Below are positions 8,003-14,915 of a stretch of 42,586 nucleotides of DNA, in pieces. The DNA comes from Flexilinea sp. GTDB lineage: Bacteria > Chloroflexota > Anaerolineae > Anaerolineales > Anaerolineaceae. The notes below the pieces were generated by a model. It had not been told where the DNA came from and did no database searches. It saw only the letters and a program-made list of their open reading frames with translations. Both the position numbers and the translations under genes were made by a program. The stretch is taken from NCBI GenBank assembly GCA_017432685.1, contig JAFRIR010000087.1, positions 1 through 42,586 of the forward strand, given 5' to 3'. The first letter of the stretch is position 1. The number at the start of each line of letters is the position of its first letter.

Positions 8003-8578
8003 TCAATTTCCTGTATTTATCTGACGGATCACTTTCGCCGGAATCCCAGCGGCTAGCATATTTGCAGGGATATCCTTTGTTACCACAGCTCCGGCCGCAA
8101 CGATCGCGTTATCTCCAATGGATACTCCGGGGAGAATTGTGACATTTGCCCCAACCCAGACATTATTTCCGATCCGTACCGGCAGCGGATGCAGATCATG
8201 ACGATGCTCCGGTGCAAAGTCATGATTCAACGTTGCAATCATGCAGTGATGTCCGATCAGTGTCCCGTCACCGATATATATGCCGCCCTGATCCTGCATC
8301 GTACAGCCGGTGTTGATATAAACATGATTGCCTATATGGATATTCTTTCCGCAGTCAGTGTAAAAAGGCGGGATCAGCCCCAGCGTATGGTTAACCGGCC
8401 TGGACGTCAGCCCTGAAAAGAGTTCCTGCAGTTCTTCCGGGGTATGGTATCCGCTGTTTATGACAGCCGTTATTTTCAGCGCCTCCTGTGTCAGATATCC
8501 GCTGTAATTTATTATCTCTGACTCAGCGCTGATCGTTTTTCCGCTGTTACAGTAATCCAGAAATTCCTGCAGTTCCAT
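8003..8578 (-). CDS. Hexapeptide-repeat O-acetyltransferase (maltose/galactoside acetyltransferase type)
   Basis: 191 residues. The C-terminal half is a left-handed beta-helix built from hexapeptide repeats (IGNNVWVGANVTILPGVSIG..., IVAAGAVVTKDIPANMLAAG). The expected catalytic histidine lies in the ATLNHDF stretch, as in the LacA/Maa/NodL group. These enzymes acetylate sugar hydroxyls from acetyl-CoA. Start ATG 8578 has AGGAG upstream and lies 12 bases after the preceding gene, so translation is likely coupled. Its presence beside secreted hydrolases fits acetyl-sugar chemistry, but that link is inference. Confidence 0.88.
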   Translation of the reverse strand: MELQEFLDYCNSGKTISAESEIINYSGYLTQEALKITAVINSGYHTPEELQELFSGLTSRPVNHTLGLIPPFYTDCGKNIHIGNHVYINTGCTMQDQGGIYIGDGTLIGHHCMIATLNHDFAPEHRHDLHPLPVRIGNNVWVGANVTILPGVSIGDNAIVAAGAVVTKDIPANMLAAGIPAKVIRQINTGN

Positions 8579-8590
8579 ATTTCATTTCTC

Positions 8591-9502
8591 CTAAAGGTTA
8601 TCCTTGAAAAAAAGCTCCAGTTTGTCGAACGGGATCCTGTCAGTACGGTCATAGAGATCAATGTGTTCGGCGTCTTCAACCACATAGATCTCCTTTGGTT
8701 CAGCAGCTTTTTCATAGGCAACTTCAGAAAAGGATTTGGAATGCGCCCTGTCGCCGACTACAAAGAGGATCGGGCGGGGTGAAATCTCATTCACATAATC
8801 CAGACACTTGAACTGGAGCATCGCCAGGTTGCTTGTTGTGGTAAAACCGCCTCTTGCGTTGGGATGGTGTCCCCTGCTGAGAGCATAAAACCGGTTCCAT
8901 TCATTTGTCAAAGGATCTGTCTCCGGCAGTTCATCGTCCTTATAAGGCGCTTCGGGAAATGTCGGATTATACTCCGGCTGTCCTGCTTCAAAATCCTTCC
9001 ATCGCTGCTCTCCGAGCTGAGCCTTCATACCATCCAATACTTCCTTCTGCAGATTCATCATTCCCCGGACATTGGAAATATCATACATGGACGCGGTAGC
9101 TACTGCTTTGATTCTCACATCGACAGAAGCCGCAGAAAGCGCAAAGCCTCCGCTGCCGCAGATGCCGATCACGCCGATCCGGTTCCGATCCACAAAAGGA
9201 ACTTTTACGCCGAGAAAATCTACAGCTGCGCTGAAGGATTCAGCGAACAGATCCGGGGAAGATACATGCCGCGGCTCTCCGCCGGATTCGCCCATATATA
9301 CCTGGTCAAAGGTAAGGACTACGAATCCGCGCTGCGCCAGTTCATTGGCATAGACACAGGGACCCTGTTCTTTTACACCGCCATACGGCGCACCGATGAT
9401 CAGTGCGGGGTATTTCTTTGTTTCATCCAGGTATTTTGCTTTGTAAATATCAGCAGCGATTGCTATCCCGTAACGGTTGTTATAACGAACATGTTCCCGC
9501 AC
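8591..9502 (-). CDS. Alpha/beta hydrolase (YcjY-like), first gene of the operon, with a stop in its apparent original start region
   Basis: 303 residues from GTG 9502. Clear paralogue of the 475-residue hydrolase (ALIIGAPYGGVKEQGP, VIGICGSGGFALSAA with Cys114/Ser116, late EDAEHIDLYDR), but without signal peptide and cyclophilin-like domain. The good ribosome site (GGAGG) stands before ATG 9539-9541, which is in the same frame, yet the third codon is TAA (9533-9535); the frame is then open through GTG 9502. So either translation restarts at GTG without a strong ribosome site, or the gene lost its first ~13 codons to a point mutation. The catalytic core looks intact. Confidence 0.75.
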   Translation of the reverse strand: MREHVRYNNRYGIAIAADIYKAKYLDETKKYPALIIGAPYGGVKEQGPCVYANELAQRGFVVLTFDQVYMGESGGEPRHVSSPDLFAESFSAAVDFLGVKVPFVDRNRIGVIGICGSGGFALSAASVDVRIKAVATASMYDISNVRGMMNLQKEVLDGMKAQLGEQRWKDFEAGQPEYNPTFPEAPYKDDELPETDPLTNEWNRFYALSRGHHPNARGGFTTTSNLAMLQFKCLDYVNEISPRPILFVVGDRAHSKSFSEVAYEKAAEPKEIYVVEDAEHIDLYDRTDRIPFDKLELFFKDNL

Positions 9503-9573
9503 AACATTACTGCTCAGTTTTGATATATATCCTTAAGACATAATGATTTCCTCCATAATTATTCTCTTGAACT

Positions 9574-9602
9574 ATTATAATTTTTACCTTACATATAATC
9601 AA
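9574..9602 (-). promoter_or_regulatory. Promoter of the hydrolase operon
   Basis: On the minus strand TTGATT (9597-9602) and TATAAT (9574-9579) are separated by exactly 17 bases, about 32 bases before the ATG at 9541. This is a near-consensus sigma-A promoter placed correctly for the five-gene leftward operon. Confidence 0.75.
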
Positions 9603-9650
9603 ATACCTGTTTTTTATATAATGATATAATAAAATAGAATAGATAAATGA

Positions 9651-9687
9651 AAAACCGCCGACAGGGCATATCCCCATCGGCGGTTTT
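9651..9687 (+). terminator. Bidirectional hairpin terminator
   Basis: AAAACCGCCGA (9651-9661) and TCGGCGGTTTT (9677-9687) form an 11-bp stem with a T-rich tail on both strands. No gene ends here on the plus strand, so it probably insulates the hydrolase promoter from neighbouring transcription. Confidence 0.7.
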
Positions 9688-9774
9688 GTTTTTCCGGTTC
9701 TTTTCCAGGTTGAGGACGAAAAATAACCGGATCATTTCCCCTCAATAAGAAACGCCTATGGTAAAATAAGCTTA

Positions 9775-9836
9775 TTTATCCTCCTTAACGTGAAAATTTT
9801 AATAGTTAAGGAGGATAAATCTTTGTTTTTAGAGGT
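9775..9836 (+). repeat. 15-bp palindrome plus MITE-type end motif upstream of an ATPase gene
   Basis: TTTATCCTCCTTAAC (9775-9789) and its exact complement (9805-9819) flank a 15-base loop. Five bases on lies GTTTTTAGAGGT (9825-9836), identical to the terminal repeat of the element at 29185-29306. The palindrome contains AAGGAGG, which would be hidden in a folded RNA, but no start codon follows it closely. Probably a remnant of the same mobile repeat family. Confidence 0.5.
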
Positions 9837-9903
9837 TTTTATAATATAATTACTCTCAATAATATGATCTTAACATCTTTTCCTGATAAAAGAGAGGCAA
9901 CTG

Positions 9904-11349
9904 ATGAACAAGAATAAGTTTGTAGGAAGAACAGAAGAAGTCAAAATTCTCCAAAAATATTATGAATCGCAGAAATCAGAATTAGTTGCCGTATTTGGCA
10001 GGAGAAGGGTGGGAAAAACCTTTTTGGTAAGGGAAACCATGAAGGAAAAATTTGATTTTGAATTTTCCGGAATGTACCAGGTTCCTGCAAAAATTCAGCG
10101 CAGACAATTCCAAGTCGAATTGGATCAGTTGTCTAAAGAAAAAAATAAGATGCCTGCTGATTGGTTTGAGGCTTTTGGAAACCTGAAAAGGTATCTGTTA
10201 TCATTGGGTAAAGAAAAGGTCGTCGTTTTTCTTGATGAATTACCGTGGATGGATACACAAAAAAGCAATTTTATCGCTGCTCTTTCCTGGTTTTGGAACA
10301 GCTGGGGGAAAGAATCTGTTATTTTAAAATTATATGTCTGTGGTTCAGCAACGACATGGATGCTCGAGAAACTAATCGGAGACAGAGGCGGCCTTTACGG
10401 TCGAATCACCAGGTCTATTTATCTGGCGCCCTTTACACTGGCAGAGACAGAATATTTTCTCAATGATATCAAGGATATGAATTATGGACAGAAACATGTC
10501 CTTGACGCTTATATGGTTTTTGGCGGTATTCCCTATTACCTTGACATGCTTGACAAAGAACTTCCTTTTTCGGTGAACGTAGATAATCTGTTTTTTTCGG
10601 AAAATGCGCCATTAAAGACTGAATATGAATTTTTATTTCGATCACTTTTTCGCAACAGTAATAATTACAGAAAAGTTATCGAACTTCTTTCAGAAAAGTT
10701 AATCGGACTTACCAGAGAAGAAATTGCAGAAAAATGCAATCTTTCCGGTGGGGAACTTAGTCATATAATAAAGGATCTGAATTCCTGCGACTTTATCAGA
10801 GGTTATTCGGATCCCAACAAGAAGGAACGTTCCTATGTTTATCAGCTGACGGATATGTTCTCGCTTTTTTATCTCCGATTCGTTCAAAACAATGATGGAC
10901 AAGATGCACACTTTTGGACAAATATGAGTAATACAGGAGCAAAAAACGCATGGGCCGGTTATGCATTTGAACAGGTTTGCCTTCACCATATACAACAGAT
11001 AAAAATCAAGCTTGGCATTTCCGGTATTCTCAGCAATGCGTATGCATGGAACTGCAAGCCCTTCACCGATAAGGATGGAAACGAATGGAAAGGCGGTCAA
11101 ATTGATTTGGTGATTGACCGGAGTGATAATGTCATGAATCTCTGTGAAATGAAATATTCTCAGGATGAATATTTAATTGACAAAGATTATGCGGACACGA
11201 TAAGGGTGAGAACGAATTTATTCAGAAATGTACAAAAAACAAAAAAAGATTTAAAGTGTACTTTCATCACTCTTTATGGCGTCAAAAGCAATATATACAG
11301 CCGTATGGTTGACAATCAAATTACGATGGATGATTTATTTCATAAATAG
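9904..11349 (+). CDS. ATPase_2 / DUF234 family protein (AAA-type ATPase with C-terminal nuclease-like domain)
   Basis: 481 residues. Walker A GRRRVGKT at residues 32-39, Walker B VVVFLDELPWMD near 104-116, and a sensor-like LYVCGSATTWM follow the ATPase_2 pattern (PF01637). A winged-helix-like middle is followed by a DUF234 domain (PF03008) with AGYAFEQVCLHH and a GGQIDLVIDRSDNVMNLCEMKYS stretch, the D...E-x-K layout of PD-(D/E)XK nucleases. Function of the family is poorly known; roles in mobile elements or defence are often suggested. Start ATG 9904 with AGAGAGG upstream. It stands alone, with a terminator at 11427-11462. A paralogue lies at 17088-18509. Confidence 0.88.
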   Translation: MNKNKFVGRTEEVKILQKYYESQKSELVAVFGRRRVGKTFLVRETMKEKFDFEFSGMYQVPAKIQRRQFQVELDQLSKEKNKMPADWFEAFGNLKRYLLSLGKEKVVVFLDELPWMDTQKSNFIAALSWFWNSWGKESVILKLYVCGSATTWMLEKLIGDRGGLYGRITRSIYLAPFTLAETEYFLNDIKDMNYGQKHVLDAYMVFGGIPYYLDMLDKELPFSVNVDNLFFSENAPLKTEYEFLFRSLFRNSNNYRKVIELLSEKLIGLTREEIAEKCNLSGGELSHIIKDLNSCDFIRGYSDPNKKERSYVYQLTDMFSLFYLRFVQNNDGQDAHFWTNMSNTGAKNAWAGYAFEQVCLHHIQQIKIKLGISGILSNAYAWNCKPFTDKDGNEWKGGQIDLVIDRSDNVMNLCEMKYSQDEYLIDKDYADTIRVRTNLFRNVQKTKKDLKCTFITLYGVKSNIYSRMVDNQITMDDLFHK

Positions 11350-11426
11350 AGAATGAAAATTCATTTTATTTGAATGGAATACACGGTACAAAATAGCTGT
11401 GTGAAATGCCTGTTGACATATGGGCA

Positions 11427-11462
11427 GGCGGGGTATGGGACAACAGTCCCCATACCCCGCCC
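11427..11462. terminator. Strong bidirectional hairpin between convergent genes
   Basis: GGCGGGGTATGGGAC and GTCCCCATACCCCGCC pair over about 15 bp with one bulged G, followed by GTAGTTTT on the plus strand. It separates the convergent ATPase and DUF3089 genes. Its CCGGGCGGGG-TATGGGG core recurs inside the repeat at 29185-29306, so it may belong to a dispersed family. Confidence 0.7.
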
Positions 11463-11482
11463 GGTAGTTTTAAAAAGCGCCC

Positions 11483-12484
11483 TTAGTTATGTTTTTCCAG
11501 ATAATTCTGAAGACGCAGCGCGGCATTGTCTTTCAGGTTCCGGTAAAAAAACTGTGTATCGTAAATATGCAGTACGCCGGGGGCAAGCACCGGGATGACC
11601 GGCTTGTAGTCAGCCGCATCAATGTCAGTGACTTTCAATACGCCTCTGTCCGGATCGATATAGGCGCCGCACAATTCGGTTTCTTCACGCTTGACCTCGC
11701 CCCTGCCATTCACCAGACGTGAGCCTTTGTTCAAGGATTTATCGGCGGGAGTGGAATCGGTCTTCCAGTTCAGCGGATTGATGGAAAGCGCTTTTTGACC
11801 GGCCGGGTTGATCAGAGATTCCGTCACATCCGGTGCCTCGCAGTCAAAAGAGACGATAACGCCCGTGTCACCTTCACCCTGCGCCATTTTGAGCTGAGGA
11901 TACTCGTTTACCAATTCCTCGGTAATGGGCCAACCGATGAGATATGCCGCCACCAGTTGGGACGCAAGCTTTTCATCACCGAAATACTCCTGCATCAAAC
12001 GTCTGCTCATATAAGCGCCTTGAGAAAAACCCATGAGAATGATGGGACGTCCGTTGTTTTCATTTTTCAAATAATAATCAAACGCGGCAGACACATCCCT
12101 GTATGCAAAATCAAAGTAAGGCTGCCATTCTTCAAATGGGAGAGCGTAAGTTGTTAGTGTAATTTGCCGGTAAACAGGTGAAAAAGTCCGGGCATCAGGG
12201 GCGAAAATATCCTTAAAGATATTTGTCTGGATCAGAAAGGCAGTGAGCCCCTGCACATCGTCAGCAAACATGTTATGACTCAATGAGCTGGAGACGGTCG
12301 GTGCAACGCAAAAGAAATCTACATCTGTTTCCTCCAGGTCGTTATAAATGATCCAGTTGGCCGCCTCAGAATAGTCAAGAGGGGCTTCAGCAAGATATTC
12401 GTCAGACTGTGCCATTCCGACGGTAAACCCGCAAAGCAGTCCGATGATAAGCGACACAAAAATGATGAGTTTGATTGTTTTCAT
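11483..12484 (-). CDS. Exported DUF3089 alpha/beta hydrolase
   Basis: 333 residues with a signal peptide (MKTIKLIIFVSLIIGLLCGFTVGMAQ). DUF3089 (PF11288) features are visible: VDFFCVAPTVSSS early, RQITLTTYALPFEEWQPYFDFAYRDVSAAFDYYL, the nucleophile elbow GFSQGAYMSRRL, and a late VLAPGVLHIYDTQFFYRNLK histidine. The family is lipase/esterase-like with unknown substrates. Start ATG 12484 has GAGGT upstream. It lies downstream of a broken DUF4157 gene on the same strand with repeat DNA between them. Confidence 0.85.
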   Translation of the reverse strand: MKTIKLIIFVSLIIGLLCGFTVGMAQSDEYLAEAPLDYSEAANWIIYNDLEETDVDFFCVAPTVSSSLSHNMFADDVQGLTAFLIQTNIFKDIFAPDARTFSPVYRQITLTTYALPFEEWQPYFDFAYRDVSAAFDYYLKNENNGRPIILMGFSQGAYMSRRLMQEYFGDEKLASQLVAAYLIGWPITEELVNEYPQLKMAQGEGDTGVIVSFDCEAPDVTESLINPAGQKALSINPLNWKTDSTPADKSLNKGSRLVNGRGEVKREETELCGAYIDPDRGVLKVTDIDAADYKPVIPVLAPGVLHIYDTQFFYRNLKDNAALRLQNYLEKHN

Positions 12485-12510
12485 TTTGTTACCTCAACTT
12501 GATTCATTTA

Positions 12511-12557
12511 TACTGTTCAGAACCCTGCGTCACGACACAAAGTACAGCCCTGCTGAT
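12511..12557. repeat. Dispersed repeat, ACTGTTCAGAA family
   Basis: Matches 29066-29110 over its length (ACTGTTCAGAA ... CACGA ... TACAGCCCTGCTG). Shorter related starts occur at 14872-14885 and 16744-16756. This copy abuts the point where the DUF4157 fragment at 12530-12715 loses homology (about 12566), so it may mark the recombination or insertion junction. Confidence 0.55.
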
Positions 12558-12715
12558 AGGGTAAGACGCATCACCACGGGCATATCGACCCGGTGACCGA
12601 GTTCATTCATCATTGCGCTGTTGGGGAGGGAGGATTCCATCCCGCTGCTGACGGACGGCTCCGCGCCCGCCTTTTTGCCTGCAGATTTTTTCCTTTGTTC
12701 GTAAGTGAAGCTCAT
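12530..12715 (-). pseudogene. Truncated DUF4157 module (first 50 residues only)
   Basis: The first 50 codons from ATG 12715 (GAGGAGAGG upstream) match the N-terminus of the intact DUF4157 proteins: MSFTYEQRKKSAGKK, GAEPSVSSGMESSLPNSAM, NELGHRVDMPVVMR. Homology stops at about 12566. Eleven unrelated codons follow to the stop, read out of a dispersed repeat. The HExxH region is missing, so no protease activity is possible. Confidence 0.85.
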
Positions 12716-12761
12716 TGGTCCTCTCCTCATCATTTTTTCGAGAATAACTCTCCCGTGCCAT

Positions 12762-12790
12762 GATTTTCATGGGGTATAGATCCCATACCC
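12762..12790. other. Small GGGTAT/ATACCC hairpin
   Basis: GGGGTAT and ATACCC flank AGATCCC between the truncated DUF4157 start and the next repeat. The stem is short. From 12716 to 13031 no gene is seen, only this hairpin, two dispersed repeats and a scrap of GNAT gene. Confidence 0.3.
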
Positions 12791-12882
12791 TGCTGAAACA
12801 ATTTTGCGGTATCTATGATCTTCCTGATGCAAATCACCTTGCATCATTATTTTATTTAATTATAATATGCATGGGGTAGGTT

Positions 12883-12908
12883 TTCCAGAATGTCAAATAT
12901 CCCTGTCC
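12883..12908 (-). repeat. Dispersed repeat, TTTGACAATCTGGAACA family (inverted, degenerate)
   Basis: On the minus strand this reads AGGGATATTTGACATTCTGG followed by AAAA, a degenerate copy of the repeat at 16895-16930, 22712-22747 and 27102-27120. Confidence 0.5.
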
Positions 12909-12921
12909 TATCGCGTAAACG

Positions 12922-12958
12922 GTTACTTTTCACGGGTTCGCCAATGAGGACTGTCCCC
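12922..12958. repeat. REP-like repeat, copy 1
   Basis: GTTACTTTTCACGGGTT-cGCCAATG-aGGACtGTCCC matches 13893-13928 with three differences. The GGGAC-n-GTCCC palindrome in it recurs at 16808-16818, 20203-20219 and 20868-20880. Such repeats are often mobilised by RAYT-type transposases; none is seen here. Confidence 0.6.
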
Positions 12959-12995
12959 GGTGGCATACCAAGGCACATCCGGGTCAGCTACAGCT
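12959..12995 (-). pseudogene. Scrap of the GNAT gene
   Basis: About 31 bases (GGCATACC, then GGCACATCCGGGTC) match 14268-14300 inside the intact GNAT gene, which there encodes DPDVPWYAPG. It implies a second, now lost copy of that gene. Too short to be a gene. Confidence 0.5.
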
Positions 12996-13031
12996 TTCCA
13001 CTCTTTTGTTTCGTTGTTTTTATCCCAAGAA

Positions 13032-13709
13032 TCATATCCATTGTTTTCTTTGGAGCGGTTTGAGATAGTTCTTTCGTAAATCCCTCATGTTCCCAAAAAA
13101 TTCCCGCTCAGATTCTGATACAGTTGATGATTCAATCTTTAATTTCAATAATTCCATTGAACAAAGCAAGTCAGCTGCTTGAAAAAGTCTGTAATCAGAG
13201 GGAATAACTCTTTTTATTTCCACATTGGGCAATAATATTGTAAAAACAGATGCAAGCAGCTTGGTAATTTCAACCTGGCCGTTATCATAATAAATTTTCA
13301 CGTTATTAAAATTCATAAATTCCTGATAATGATTCCGTATAAATGAAGATATTTGTTTTGACAAATTTGTTACAGCCTGAACCGAATCTTCAATGTGTTT
13401 TTTTTCAATATGTACACAATGGTATGCAATATTCACATGATTTATGAATGATACCATGTAGTTGAAAATATGCCGCCGCTGAGAGATAGATACATATTCA
13501 TATTCATTTTCACGGCGAATTATCGGACCTGTGTGTACACAATGATGAGGAAAACCTATTAATGAGAGGTTTTCTTCAAGTTTTTTCAGCGGAGAGGATA
13601 TATCTTCTGACTGTTCATGAAATACCATTGCAATAATATAATATGGAGATCGGTAATCGTAATTCCCGAAATCACCGCTTTCATCAATAAAAATGCTTAG
13701 CTCTTTCAT
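13032..13709 (-). CDS. DUF3800 domain protein
   Basis: 225 residues from ATG 13709, which has AGGAA upstream and directly begins the family motif FIDESGDFG (residues 6-14). Longer upstream codons run through a hairpin and are not credible. The C-terminal DYRLFQAADLLCS (about 175-187) carries the conserved Asp of DUF3800 (PF12686), a family with an RNase H-like fold prediction found beside mobile and defence genes. A strong promoter lies at 13810-13838. No partner gene is evident. Its function is unknown. Confidence 0.85.
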   Translation of the reverse strand: MKELSIFIDESGDFGNYDYRSPYYIIAMVFHEQSEDISSPLKKLEENLSLIGFPHHCVHTGPIIRRENEYEYVSISQRRHIFNYMVSFINHVNIAYHCVHIEKKHIEDSVQAVTNLSKQISSFIRNHYQEFMNFNNVKIYYDNGQVEITKLLASVFTILLPNVEIKRVIPSDYRLFQAADLLCSMELLKLKIESSTVSESEREFFGNMRDLRKNYLKPLQRKQWI

Positions 13710-13731
13710 GAGTATTATTCCTATTAAAAAT

Positions 13732-13750
13732 AGCGGGGAACATCCCCGCT
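13732..13750 (-). promoter_or_regulatory. Hairpin in the DUF3800 leader
   Basis: AGCGGGGA and TCCCCGCT (8-bp stem, 3-base gap) lie in the transcribed leader, about 23 bases before the start codon. It may affect translation or be a decayed repeat. Confidence 0.35.
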
Positions 13751-13783
13751 CTCGATGGACCCGGGTCTTTCGACCAGCCCCAG

Positions 13784-13838
13784 TTGACATTACTGCCAAC
13801 CTTGTCTATACTATAGCATGAAGATAATATTTTGTCAA
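13784..13838. promoter_or_regulatory. Face-to-face promoters sharing the -10 region
   Basis: Minus strand: TTGACA (13833-13838), 17 bases, TATAGT (13810-13815), correct for the DUF3800 gene. Plus strand: TTGACA (13784-13789), 17 bases, TATACT (13807-13812). The two -10 boxes overlap by three bases, so the promoters should exclude each other. The plus-strand transcript would enter the 3' end of the GNAT gene in antisense. Confidence 0.7.
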
Positions 13839-13892
13839 GTTCAATTATCATGTTTATTGGGTTGAATGCCAGTGAAATGGTACCTTTTTATT

Positions 13893-13948
13893 GTTACTTT
13901 TCACGGGTTAGCCAATGGGGACAGTCCCATAAAGGGACAGACCCCATT
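13893..13948. repeat. REP-like repeat, copy 2, with nested palindrome
   Basis: Starts like copy 1 at 12922 and continues into a complete hairpin: CAATGGGG (13913-13920) with CCCCATTG, and inside it GTCCC-ATAAA-GGGAC. It ends at the 3' end of the GNAT gene, where it may also act as a terminator. Confidence 0.65.
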
Positions 13949-13951
13949 GCA

Positions 13952-14827
13952 TTAATTTCCGGAATTCAAAGCGAGCACCGCGTGGTGCTGATCCAGCCGG
14001 CGGCATTTGCCCTCGGTATACGTCTGGATGAGCCTGTAGGCAATATCCAGCGTTGCGGAGCAGTGGTAGAGGAAATCTCCGCCGCAGTGGGTATAGCACA
14101 GGTTCACATGTGCTGTGAGCAGCGCGTGAAAGGTATTGAACGGCGCAGCGTGAGAGCGCCAGACGCCCATCACCGCGTAGTTCCCCGGTGTGCTCATGCA
14201 GCCAAGCCAGAAGCCCACGATGTGTCCGTTCCTGAGATAGGCAAGGGACATCTCCGGCTGCATGCCGGGGGCATACCACGGCACATCCGGGTCGGCAAGG
14301 AGCGCTTCGAGCTGCTCCGGCTCCAGATCAGTGAAACGGATGACGTTTTCCGGCATGCTGTAGTCCGGAAGGAATGCCCGCCCAAGGAGCCGGGAATCAC
14401 GGAAATCGGCGCTGTCCATGGTATAGACCGGATGACTTACCATCGGCTCCCCGCCCATGGCGCGGACGGCGCGGTCCATCGCATCCAGCTCTTCCCCGGC
14501 AAGGGTATAGGAGAGCGTCAGCTTATCCGCGCCTGCCGCAGCGGCGGCCTCTGCGGAAGCAGCCAGCAGCGCCGCGCCGACACCTCTGCCGCGCACCTGC
14601 GGGTCAACAAACAGGCTTGCCAGGGTGGCAGCGCCCGGATCCTCCTGGTCTTCTGTGATCACAGCCGCACCGACGGCGCAGTTGTTCCATACCGCGCCTA
14701 TTGCTGCAAAGCTCTCCGGATCCTGCTGCATCTCCGCGTTGATATGCGGCATAATATACTGTTCATAAGGCCCCGGCTCCGCCGGATCGAATACGACCAG
14801 TTTTATGTCAAGCTCTTCCTTTTCCAT
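13952..14827 (-). CDS. GNAT-family N-acetyltransferase
   Basis: 291 residues from ATG 14827 (GAAAGGAG upstream). The N-terminal half is a GNAT domain: AAIGAVWNNCAVGAAVI, then LFVDPQVRGRGVGAALL with the Q/R-x-x-G-x-G/A acetyl-CoA motif near residues 78-90. The C-terminal half (SLAYLRNGHIVGFWLGCM, FNTFHALLTAHVNLCYTHC) looks like a second, degenerate GNAT-like fold. The substrate is unknown. It lies just downstream of the 598-residue DUF4157 gene on the same strand. Scraps of this gene at 12959 and 18667 suggest it once accompanied other DUF4157 copies. Confidence 0.8.
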   Translation of the reverse strand: MEKEELDIKLVVFDPAEPGPYEQYIMPHINAEMQQDPESFAAIGAVWNNCAVGAAVITEDQEDPGAATLASLFVDPQVRGRGVGAALLAASAEAAAAAGADKLTLSYTLAGEELDAMDRAVRAMGGEPMVSHPVYTMDSADFRDSRLLGRAFLPDYSMPENVIRFTDLEPEQLEALLADPDVPWYAPGMQPEMSLAYLRNGHIVGFWLGCMSTPGNYAVMGVWRSHAAPFNTFHALLTAHVNLCYTHCGGDFLYHCSATLDIAYRLIQTYTEGKCRRLDQHHAVLALNSGN

Positions 14828-14915
14828 GCTGCGTCTCCTTTCAGTAACATTTTGTGCCGTCATTTTTTTATCCGTTCAGAGCCCTGTTCTTCACAGGCGG
14901 AGCGAGGCAAAGCCA

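Noticed and set aside
9775-9819. Palindrome before the ATPase gene as a riboswitch or ribosome-site switch
   Set aside because: The AAGGAGG in the palindrome is 85 bases from the start codon, which has its own ribosome site.
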